Source of the DNA: Candidatus Competibacteraceae bacterium | GTDB taxonomy: Bacteria > Pseudomonadota > Gammaproteobacteria > Competibacterales > Competibacteraceae | Assembly: GCA_020445005.1 (NCBI GenBank) | Contig: JAGRHM010000582.1 | Location: 1 to 5,570, forward strand | Reading direction: 5' to 3' | Length of the DNA stretch: 5,570 nucleotides | Part shown: positions 1-5,570 of the stretch, one piece after another | Position numbering within the stretch: position 1 is the stretch's first letter | Layout: each line of letters opens with the position of its first letter | Notes under the pieces: model-generated | What the model was told of the DNA's origin: nothing | What the model saw: only the letters and a program-made list of their open reading frames with translations | Databases searched by the model: none | Made by a program: the position numbers and the translations under genes

Positions 1-387
1 TGGCTGTTACTGTTGGGACGACGCAAGGCGCTGGCGGAACGGGAGATCAGCGCGGTTAAATTTGACCTGCGGCAGATCGGCCTGGCGTTGTTGACGCTGG
101 CGGCGTTAGCGACCTTGTTGGGCGCGGTCGAGCAGGGCTTGCTGGGGGCGCCGGATATGCAGGTGGCCGGTCATCGTTCGAGCGCCTGGCAGTTGAACTG
201 GTATGAGGACCGGATCGCTGGCCCTATGTCGACCGCTGAAGTGATCACCGCGCCCTTGCTGGTCTATCGTGGCCTGATGCTGGTCTGGGCCTTGTGGTTG
301 GCCCTGGCGCTGCTCAAGTGGCTAAATTGGGGATGGGGTTGCTTTAGCGCCGGCGGATTGTGGCGGTCGCTGCGGCGGAAAGCGTAG
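1..387 (+). CDS. C-terminal part of an unidentified polytopic membrane protein (5' end outside window)
   Basis: The frame is open from the first base and stops at TAG 385-387, so 128 codons are visible and the true start lies upstream. The first residues (WLLLLGRR) look like the end of a transmembrane helix followed by a positive, probably cytoplasmic stretch. A second hydrophobic segment lies at about residues 26-43 and a third at about 86-106. Between them is a polar, Trp/Tyr-containing loop (about 48-80, including WQLNWYEDR) that would be periplasmic if the positive-inside rule holds. The tail is rich in Trp and Gly (KWLNWGWG, then GGLWR) and ends in basic residues, which fits a cytoplasmic C-terminus. 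A TTG at 13 could serve as a start but has no reason to be one, because coding character continues to the window edge. I do not recognise the family and assign no function. It converges on the sod gene, with the palindromic element at 411-484 between them. Confidence 0.75.
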   Translation, partial: WLLLLGRRKALAEREISAVKFDLRQIGLALLTLAALATLLGAVEQGLLGAPDMQVAGHRSSAWQLNWYEDRIAGPMSTAEVITAPLLVYRGLMLVWALWLALALLKWLNWGWGCFSAGGLWRSLRRKA

Positions 388-410
388 GCTTTTGGGTTGT
401 ACGAAAACTA

Positions 411-484
411 TGTAGCCTGGATGCAGGCCATCAGGCCGAAATCCAGGACTTTCCCGGATTCCGCTTCGCTCCATCCAGGCTACA
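411..484. repeat. 74-bp palindromic REP-like element between convergent genes; possible bidirectional terminator
   Basis: The ends form a perfect 13-bp inverted repeat: TGTAGCCTGGATG at 411-423 and CATCCAGGCTACA at 472-484. The 48-bp interior holds two further hairpins: GGCC-ATCA-GGCC at 426-437, and AATCCAGGA-CTT-TCCCGGATT at 440-460. The second has one A-C mismatch on the plus strand that becomes a T-G wobble on the minus strand. Read on the minus strand, the element begins with a GTAGCCTGGATGGAGCGAAGC-like sequence. In my experience this is typical of dispersed intergenic repeats in gammaproteobacteria, but I could not search for other copies. It starts 23 bp after the stop of the upstream membrane-protein gene and ends 22 bp from the stop of sod, a usual site for such elements. 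There is no clear poly-T run, so a role as terminator is inferred from position and fold only. Confidence 0.7.
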
Positions 485-506
485 CTCCTTCTTTAACCAT
501 ACTGCA

Positions 507-1235
507 TCATGTCGCCAGATTCTGCTCAGCGAATTCCCAGTTCATCAAATGATCCATGATGGCGGCTATATAGTCAGTCCGGCGATTTTGGTAATCCAGG
601 TAATAGGCGTGTTCCCAGACATCAATCGTTAACAGGGGTTTCCGGCCCTGAGCAATCGGCGTATCCGCATTACCGGTTTTTACAATGGCCAGCTTGTCGC
701 CGTCCTTGACCAGCCAGGCCCAACCGCTGCCAAACTGACTGGCGGCGGCTTTCGCAAACTCGGTTTTGAACGCATCAAAATTGCCGAAATCCTTCTCAAT
801 ATGTTCCATTAATGCGCCAGTTGGCTTGCCGCCTCCTTTAGGTCGCAGGCTGTTCCAGTAGAATGTATGGTTCCAGACCTGGGCCGCATTGTTGAAAATT
901 GCGGTCTGGTCCGTCTTGCCGGCGGTAGCCTGGATGATGGCTTCCAGCGTTTGATCAGCCATTGGCGTTCCGGCGACCAGCTTGTTGAGGTTGTTGACAT
1001 AACCTTGATGATGCTTGCCATAGTGGAACCCGATGGTGTTAGCCGAGATGTGTGGACTTAGGGCGTTGTCGGGCCAGGGCAGGGGTGGCAGCGAAAACGG
1101 ATCGCCAGCGCTGGCGGCGTGCGCTGATCGCGTGTTGACAGCGCCGTCTACGGCTAGAGCCGTGGCGCTGACCAGCAAGGCATTCAGAAACTGGCGACGA
1201 TTCAATGGATAATCCGACAGATTGGGAAAGGACAT
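507..1235 (-). CDS. sodB: Fe-type superoxide dismutase with twin-arginine (Tat) signal peptide
   Basis: This 242-residue enzyme converts superoxide to oxygen and hydrogen peroxide. Residues 1-40 form a Tat signal: NRRQFL at 12-17, a hydrophobic core at about 19-29, and a likely cleavage site after SAHA (40). The mature part aligns along its whole length with enterobacterial SodB. Metal ligands are H71 (in HYGKHH), H123 (WNHTFYW), D205 and H209 (DVWEHAYY). The gatekeeper Tyr is Y79. The active-site Gln is Q119 in NNAAQVW, the position used by Fe-type enzymes rather than Mn-type. A short insertion (about 107-112) precedes that motif relative to E. coli SodB. The ATG at 1235 has a GGAG ribosome-binding site 8 nt upstream (1244-1247) and gives the full Tat signal, which settles the start. 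SodB is normally cytoplasmic, so export is the unusual point; Tat transport fits a protein that folds around its metal first. The gene is probably transcribed alone, since a convergent gene and the 411-484 element lie downstream. The symbol is by homology; cambialistic metal use cannot be excluded. Confidence 0.95.
   Translation of the reverse strand: MSFPNLSDYPLNRRQFLNALLVSATALAVDGAVNTRSAHAASAGDPFSLPPLPWPDNALSPHISANTIGFHYGKHHQGYVNNLNKLVAGTPMADQTLEAIIQATAGKTDQTAIFNNAAQVWNHTFYWNSLRPKGGGKPTGALMEHIEKDFGNFDAFKTEFAKAAASQFGSGWAWLVKDGDKLAIVKTGNADTPIAQGRKPLLTIDVWEHAYYLDYQNRRTDYIAAIMDHLMNWEFAEQNLAT
1139..1170 (-). other. Potential mRNA stem-loop inside the Tat-signal coding region of sod
   Basis: CAGCGCC (1139-1145) pairs with GGCGCTG (1164-1170), and ACGGCT (1150-1155) pairs with AGCCGT (1158-1163). 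The two stems are separated by a 4-nt bulge on one side only. In the sod mRNA this would make a 12-13 bp GC-rich hairpin over codons 22-33, the end of the signal-peptide core. Part of the same sequence can pair instead as GCCGT-AG-ACGGC, so two folds compete. Whether it affects translation or is chance in GC-rich coding DNA cannot be told from one sequence. Confidence 0.3.
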
Positions 1236-1264
1236 ATGTAGTACTCCGCTTGGGATTGGAACAG

Positions 1265-1294
1265 CTTATCTTCGCACGAATGCAAGCCGAGCAA
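1265..1294 (-). promoter_or_regulatory. Weak candidate sigma-70 promoter for sod
   Basis: On the minus strand, TTGCTC (1289-1294) could be a -35 box and GATAAG (1265-1270) a -10 box, separated by 18 nt. The -10 would sit 29 nt upstream of the sod start codon, leaving room for a short leader with the GGAG ribosome-binding site. The matches are only 3/6 and 4/6, and the boxes fall inside the decayed gene fragment described separately, so this is a suggestion only. I saw no convincing Fur-box or SoxS-like site nearby. Confidence 0.2.
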
Positions 1295-1297
1295 GCA

Positions 1298-1453
1298 GAT
1301 GCCGTCGACAAGCTTCAGTGTGCTGAAGTAATCATCTGCGGTCAGATACCCGAGGCTGGTTAAACTATACACGGGGATGACGCGGTTTAAATGCGTCAGA
1401 TAGGTATCGATACGACTTTTCTCGGCATCCCCGGTCGTGTTTGGAATGCGCTT
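1298..1453 (-). pseudogene. Relic of a UDP-N-acetylglucosamine 2-epimerase (hydrolysing, NeuC/LegG-like), C-terminal fragment
   Basis: The minus strand has no start codon but is open from just after a TGA (1454-1456) and reads KRIPNTTGDAEKSRID, then a short stretch, then VYSLTSLG and DYFSTLKLVDGI. This pattern (PNTT-x-D-x-E-K, then a TSLG segment, then Y-[FL]-S-x-L-K-x-[VA]-D) matches from memory the second Rossmann-like domain of the NeuC/LegG family. There it leads into the GNSSSGIIEA motif. Here the frame loses the motif after DGI, but a neighbouring frame at about 1270-1298 reads SACSACIRA, which could be its decayed, frameshifted remnant. The in-frame TGA upstream is preceded by KPRPK, so homology may reach about 1471. 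The N-terminal half and the end are absent, so the fragment cannot encode an enzyme. The family acts in sialic or legionaminic acid synthesis for surface polysaccharides. Identification rests on motif memory, without a search. Confidence 0.5.
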
Positions 1454-1486
1454 TCATTTTGGTCTTGGCTTTAGGCTTCTCGGTCA

Positions 1487-4400
1487 ATGCTTATGAAAAC
1501 ACTACTTAGTCAATTCAGCTTACGGACCAAGCTGATTGGGCTGTTTATCATCATCAAAGTCGCGCCCCTGGTAGCGCTCGCGCTGCTGGTTTGGCAAGAA
1601 ATTCAGGATCTGGGACAAGGAATCCAGGATCATACCGATCAAATGGTTACAGAGGTGCGTTCCACCGTTGGGGAGATGGCGGACGAATTTTCCACTACCG
1701 CCAAAAAGGCCCTAAACGAACGCACGCGGGAAGAGCTGGAACGGTTGACCACGGATACCGCCCGCCAGGTGGCGAACTTCCTGTATGCGCGGGATGAAGA
1801 TATCTTGCAAGCTGCCAAACTTACGCCCAACCAGGAGCTCTATGAGCGTTTCATCGCCGCCCGATCAGAGTCGGCGATCGATCCCGGACGCTGGCGTCTG
1901 GCAGAGGATGGCAGCCAATGGGTAGCTGTTACTGAAGCCTCTGCAAAACAGGATGTTGTCCCCGACATATCGAGTAATCGGGAAAACAATGAAGCCTTTC
2001 ATTACCGCCCACCGGAAAAAGTGTTGCCCAGCCTGCGTAAGCCGCTATTTCATGAAATCACTTTCGTCGGTCTTGACGGCGTGGAGAAAATCAAGGCGTC
2101 CGCCACCTCGTTATTGCCGCGCGCATTGCGCGATGTCAGCCAGCCGGAAAACACCTGGTGCAAGGCGGAATCCTATTTTGCTGAATTAAAAAAACTGAAG
2201 CCGGGCGAAATTTATGTGTCGGAGGTGATCGGCCCTTATGTGGGCTCCCATCTGATCGGTCCCTACACGCCGGAAAATGCGCGCAAGAAAAATCTCCCTT
2301 TTGCACCGGAACAGGAAGCCTATGCTGGACGCGAGAACCCCGTGGGTAAACATTTCCAGGGCATCGTGCGCTGGGCAACCCCCGTGGTCGAGAACGACTC
2401 CATCATTGGCTATGTGACGCTCGCGCTGGATCACGACCATTTGATGGCGATGACCAATCACTTGTTGCCGACACCTGAGCGTTATACGCAGATCACCGAC
2501 GCCGCAAATGGCAACTATGCCTTCATGTGGGATCACCAGGATCGCGCCATTGCTCATCCACGCCACCATTCATTACCCGGATTCGACCCAGCAACCGGCA
2601 AACGAGTTGTGCCCTGGCTGGAAGCATTGCTCTATGAACAATGGCAAGCGAGTGGTGAGCCGCTGGAAACCTTTTTGCGTAAGACGCCGGTTTTCGATGC
2701 GCAAAGCCGTGATAAAAAACCCGCCAAGGCGTTGACCGCCGCCGGCACGATCGGTCTAGACTGTCGCTACCTCAATTTTGCGCCGCAGTGCGTTGGCTGG
2801 CATGACCTTACCCAACATGGCGGGTCCGGCTCCTTTCTGATTCTCTGGAGCGGTGTCTGGAAGATCACCACGGCCGCGGCGATTCCCTATTTCACGGGTC
2901 AATACGGTAAAACCCCTCGCGGTTTCGGTTTTGTCACGATCGGCGCCAACATTGACGATTTTCAGTATCCCGCCGTGGTAACCGCCCGGCGGATGGATGG
3001 GAAAGCACGCGCCCTGGAAAATCGCGTCAAAGAAAGACAATCCACGATTCGGAATGTGTTGGTCGCCGCTGTCAATCGCACGAGTATGAAGCTGACCACC
3101 TCGACAGCCGTGATGATCGTGCTCGTGATCGGCATTGCGATTTGGTTAGCGTATCGGATTGCACAGCACCTCAGCGCCATCATCGAGGGTCTGAAACGAG
3201 TCGAGACCGGTGCGTACTATTATCGTTTTCCGAAGCAGACTGACGACGAATTGGGCAGACTGGCGGATTCGCTCAACGGCATGGTCCAAAACGTCGAGCA
3301 GGCCTACCGGCGACTCAACGACGCCAAGCGCGATGAGGCCCATCGCTTGGCGCAAATGATGGAGGCGCGTACCGCTGCGCTCGAACAAGCCATGACGATG
3401 GCCGAGAACGCGCGATCGCTGGTTGAATCGACGTTGGAAGCGACCGATAACGGTATCCTGGTGGTTGATCGGCAAGGCAGAATTACTCTGGTGAATCGCC
3501 GATTCAGCGAAATGTGGCGCATTCCACAAGCCTTGATCGACGCGGGAGATGACCCGGCTGTCCTTGCCTATGGGACGCAGCAGCTTGTTGACCCGCCAGC
3601 ATTTTTAGAAAAAGTCCAGGCGCTCTATAACAGTCCGGAAGCCGCCTCGCGCGATAGGCTGTTCTTCAGCGATGGTCGAGTCTTTGCCCGCTTCTCGCAT
3701 CCCCAGCGTATGGGAGACCAAATCATCGGTCGCGTTTGGAGCTTTCTGGATGTGACCGATCAGCACCAGGCTGAACAGCAGATCAAGGACCAGCAGCAAT
3801 TCGTGATGACCCTGCTGGAGAGCCTGCCTATACCCGTGTTCTACAAAGATTCCAATGGCGTTTACATCGGCTGTAACAAAGCTTTTGAGATGTTTATCGA
3901 GAAACCACGTAGCGAGATCATTGGTAAAAGCGTTTTTGATATGGCTCCTAGAGAACTGGCCGAGCGATACCACGCCATGGATCAGAGTCTGTTCGACCAA
4001 CCCGGTACGCAAACCTATGAATGGCTGGTGCGGCGAAGTGATGGCGCCATGCGCAATGTAGTGTTCCATAAAGCCACGTATTGCCGCGTCGACGGCAGCG
4101 TCATCGGTCTAATTGGCGCGATCAGTGATGTCACAGAGCAGATGGACCTGGTCAGGAAGGTCACCGAGATGCAGACAGCGCTTGAGCGACGTGCTGAATC
4201 CGCTGATTCCGCTAATCAGGCCAAAAGCGCTTTCCTGGCCAATATGTCTCATGAAATTCGCACGCCGATGAACGCGATTATCGGTATGGCGGACCTAGCC
4301 CTGAACACGCCCTTGAATGACCAGCAACGCAATTACCTTGAGAAGATCAAGACCGCGTCAGACGCACTGCTGTATGTCATCAACGACATTCTTGATTTCT

Positions 4401-5570
4401 CGAAGATTGAAGCCGGTAAGATGGACATGGAGGCGCTGCCTTTTGTCCTGGAAGAGGTCTTCGACCAGCTTTCCAGCGTTGTGGCGCTGCGCGCTGAAAA
4501 CCAGGATATCGAACTGTCCTACGATATTGACGATGACACCCGTTTGCTGATCGGCGACGTGATGCGATTAAGTCAGGTGCTGACGAATCTGGTTACCAAT
4601 GCGCTGAAGTTCTCCCAAGGCGGACAGGTGATTGTGCGGGTTGAAACGCGGAGTTTCGACGATAATCAAGTCGAACTGCGCTTTGCGGTCAGCGATGAAG
4701 GCATTGGGATGAGTGCTGAACAGCTCGGCCACCTTTTCCAGCCCTTTACCCAAGCCGATACCTCCATCACCCGCCATTATGGGGGAACGGGCCTGGGGTT
4801 GGCGATTAGTCGGCGTCTGGTCGAAATGATGGACGGACGGATCTGGGCGGAGAGTGAACCGGGCAAAGGCAGCACCTTCCATTTCACAGTGCGCTTTAAA
4901 ACCTCGGGTGTGGATCGTCGTCTTGACGCCGACGCATTGGCTGGGAAGCTCGCAAAGTTCTCCCAGCAGCCGGTATTGGTGATTGACGACAGTCCGACAG
5001 CAATCCATGTTCTAACCCGTCTGCTCGGTCGACTTGGACTGACGGTCGAGTCAGTAAATCGTGGAGAAAAAGCGCTGTTGTTGCTCGATACACAGCGTGC
5101 GTACCCCTATCTTGCTTGCTTTGTCGACTGGCGCATGCCCGATCTCGATGGCGTTGAAACCATCCGGCGTTTGCGCGAGAAGATGGCGCTGCAAGGGGAT
5201 AATCCGCTACCGCCCATGATCCTGGTCACTGCCTACAGCCACCAGGATGAGTTGCGCGGGATTAGCCATGAACTCGATGGTTTGTTGGCTAAACCGGTCA
5301 GTACGCGCCATGTTTATGCTGAACTGTCCCGTTGTCTGGGGATTGTCGCAAACCCACCCAAGATGGATCGACGCAAACCGGATTTGCTCCAGTGGTCACG
5401 TTTTCATGGCCTGGATATTCTTCTGGTTGAGGATGTGGAGATTAATCAGGAAATCATGAAAAGACAATTTTCCAAACGAGGATTGCCGATTCGCCTGGCT
5501 CAGAATGGCGCGGAGGCCCTGGAAGCGGTTGCGGCCCGAAAGCCCGACCTGATTCTGATGGATTGCCAAA
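1487..5570 (+). CDS. Hybrid sensor histidine kinase: Cache-like periplasmic domain, HAMP, two PAS, HisKA, HATPase_c, two receivers (3' end outside window)
   Basis: The frame is open to the window edge (1361 codons) without a frameshift. ATG 1487 is chosen because AGG lies 11 nt upstream (1473-1475); ATG 1493 is a close alternative, and an in-frame TAG at 1472 limits the start. Domains in order: TM1 at about 16-36; a periplasmic region to about 537 that starts with a helical stretch and carries Cache-like features (YAFMWD then AHP at about 356-358); TM2 at about 538-556; HAMP at about 557-612 with DELG; PAS1 at about 646-760; PAS2 at about 772-884; and a coiled-coil linker. HisKA has the phospho-acceptor H922 in [15 protein letters not shown]. 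HATPase_c has N1038, DEGIGM from D1070 and [10 protein letters not shown] from G1099. REC1 has D1167/D1168, phospho-acceptor D1214, T1248 and K1269. REC2 has E1315/D1316 and D1359, two codons before the last complete one. All catalytic residues seen are intact, so it should autophosphorylate at the inner membrane and start a phosphorelay. An Hpt domain may follow outside the window. The ligand is unknown. Confidence 0.95.
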   Translation, partial: MLMKTLLSQFSLRTKLIGLFIIIKVAPLVALALLVWQEIQDLGQGIQDHTDQMVTEVRSTVGEMADEFSTTAKKALNERTREELERLTTDTARQVANFLYARDEDILQAAKLTPNQELYERFIAARSESAIDPGRWRLAEDGSQWVAVTEASAKQDVVPDISSNRENNEAFHYRPPEKVLPSLRKPLFHEITFVGLDGVEKIKASATSLLPRALRDVSQPENTWCKAESYFAELKKLKPGEIYVSEVIGPYVGSHLIGPYTPENARKKNLPFAPEQEAYAGRENPVGKHFQGIVRWATPVVENDSIIGYVTLALDHDHLMAMTNHLLPTPERYTQITDAANGNYAFMWDHQDRAIAHPRHHSLPGFDPATGKRVVPWLEALLYEQWQASGEPLETFLRKTPVFDAQSRDKKPAKALTAAGTIGLDCRYLNFAPQCVGWHDLTQHGGSGSFLILWSGVWKITTAAAIPYFTGQYGKTPRGFGFVTIGANIDDFQYPAVVTARRMDGKARALENRVKERQSTIRNVLVAAVNRTSMKLTTSTAVMIVLVIGIAIWLAYRIAQHLSAIIEGLKRVETGAYYYRFPKQTDDELGRLADSLNGMVQNVEQAYRRLNDAKRDEAHRLAQMMEARTAALEQAMTMAENARSLVESTLEATDNGILVVDRQGRITLVNRRFSEMWRIPQALIDAGDDPAVLAYGTQQLVDPPAFLEKVQALYNSPEAASRDRLFFSDGRVFARFSHPQRMGDQIIGRVWSFLDVTDQHQAEQQIKDQQQFVMTLLESLPIPVFYKDSNGVYIGCNKAFEMFIEKPRSEIIGKSVFDMAPRELAERYHAMDQSLFDQPGTQTYEWLVRRSDGAMRNVVFHKATYCRVDGSVIGLIGAISDVTEQMDLVRKVTEMQTALERRAESADSANQAKSAFLANMSHEIRTPMNAIIGMADLALNTPLNDQQRNYLEKIKTASDALLYVINDILDFSKIEAGKMDMEALPFVLEEVFDQLSSVVALRAENQDIELSYDIDDDTRLLIGDVMRLSQVLTNLVTNALKFSQGGQVIVRVETRSFDDNQVELRFAVSDEGIGMSAEQLGHLFQPFTQADTSITRHYGGTGLGLAISRRLVEMMDGRIWAESEPGKGSTFHFTVRFKTSGVDRRLDADALAGKLAKFSQQPVLVIDDSPTAIHVLTRLLGRLGLTVESVNRGEKALLLLDTQRAYPYLACFVDWRMPDLDGVETIRRLREKMALQGDNPLPPMILVTAYSHQDELRGISHELDGLLAKPVSTRHVYAELSRCLGIVANPPKMDRRKPDLLQWSRFHGLDILLVEDVEINQEIMKRQFSKRGLPIRLAQNGAEALEAVAARKPDLILMDCQ

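Noticed and set aside
360..632. Plus-strand open frame of 90 codons
   Set aside because: It overlaps the end of the membrane-protein gene, the whole palindromic element and the 3' end of sod in antisense. It has no recognisable protein features or ribosome-binding site.
1039..1311. Minus-strand open frame of 90 codons overlapping the start of sod
   Set aside because: Most of it is a shifted reading of the sod signal-peptide region. Its first few codons may be part of the epimerase relic after a frameshift, but it is not a gene.
1313..1328. CTTCAG-TGTG-CTGAAG inverted repeat, possible operator or terminator
   Set aside because: It lies within the FSTLK codons of the epimerase relic, the arms are only 6 bp, and there is no T-run, so chance is the simpler explanation.
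2136..2569. Overlapping minus-strand open frames (2136-2378 and 2186-2569)
   Set aside because: They are shadows of the Cache-like region of the kinase, without ribosome-binding sites or recognisable protein features.
3605..4069. Minus-strand open frame of 154 codons inside the kinase gene
   Set aside because: It is antisense to the intact PAS1/PAS2 coding region, whose residues are clearly under family constraint. The antisense translation shows no domain.
4568..5008. Minus-strand open frame of 146 codons inside the kinase gene
   Set aside because: It is antisense to the ATPase domain with its N, G1 and G2 boxes and shows no features of its own.

Overview
The window looks like chromosomal DNA of a gammaproteobacterium. 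The superoxide dismutase is closely similar to the enterobacterial Fe-type enzyme, base composition is moderately GC-rich, and a palindromic intergenic repeat of a kind scattered through gammaproteobacterial genomes is present. The genus cannot be read from this sequence; an environmental lineage is plausible, but that is only an impression.

Layout from left to right. (1) At 1-387 (+) is the C-terminal part of a membrane protein I do not recognise, cut by the left edge. (2) At 411-484 is a 74-bp structured palindromic element between two convergent genes, probably a dispersed REP-like repeat that may also terminate transcription from both sides. (3) At 507-1235 (-) is a complete Fe-type superoxide dismutase with a twin-arginine signal peptide, so probably an exported or periplasmic enzyme. 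(4) At 1236-1486 is the divergent intergenic region. It is not empty: its minus strand reads as a decayed fragment resembling the C-terminal half of a hydrolysing UDP-GlcNAc 2-epimerase (NeuC/LegG type). (5) From 1487 to the right edge (+) runs one open frame of at least 1361 codons, a large hybrid sensor histidine kinase. Its order is TM1, a ~500-residue periplasmic Cache-like sensor region, TM2, HAMP, PAS, PAS, HisKA, HATPase_c, REC1 and REC2. REC2 is cut just after its phospho-acceptor Asp.

How the genes may work together: the kinase should read a periplasmic signal and pass phosphate through H922 to its own receiver domains and then to a partner outside the window (an Hpt domain or a response regulator). 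The dismutase probably removes superoxide in the periplasm. The two genes are divergent and share a short upstream region. A regulatory link is possible, but nothing in the sequence proves it. I see no tRNA, rRNA, CRISPR array, intact insertion sequence or phage gene.
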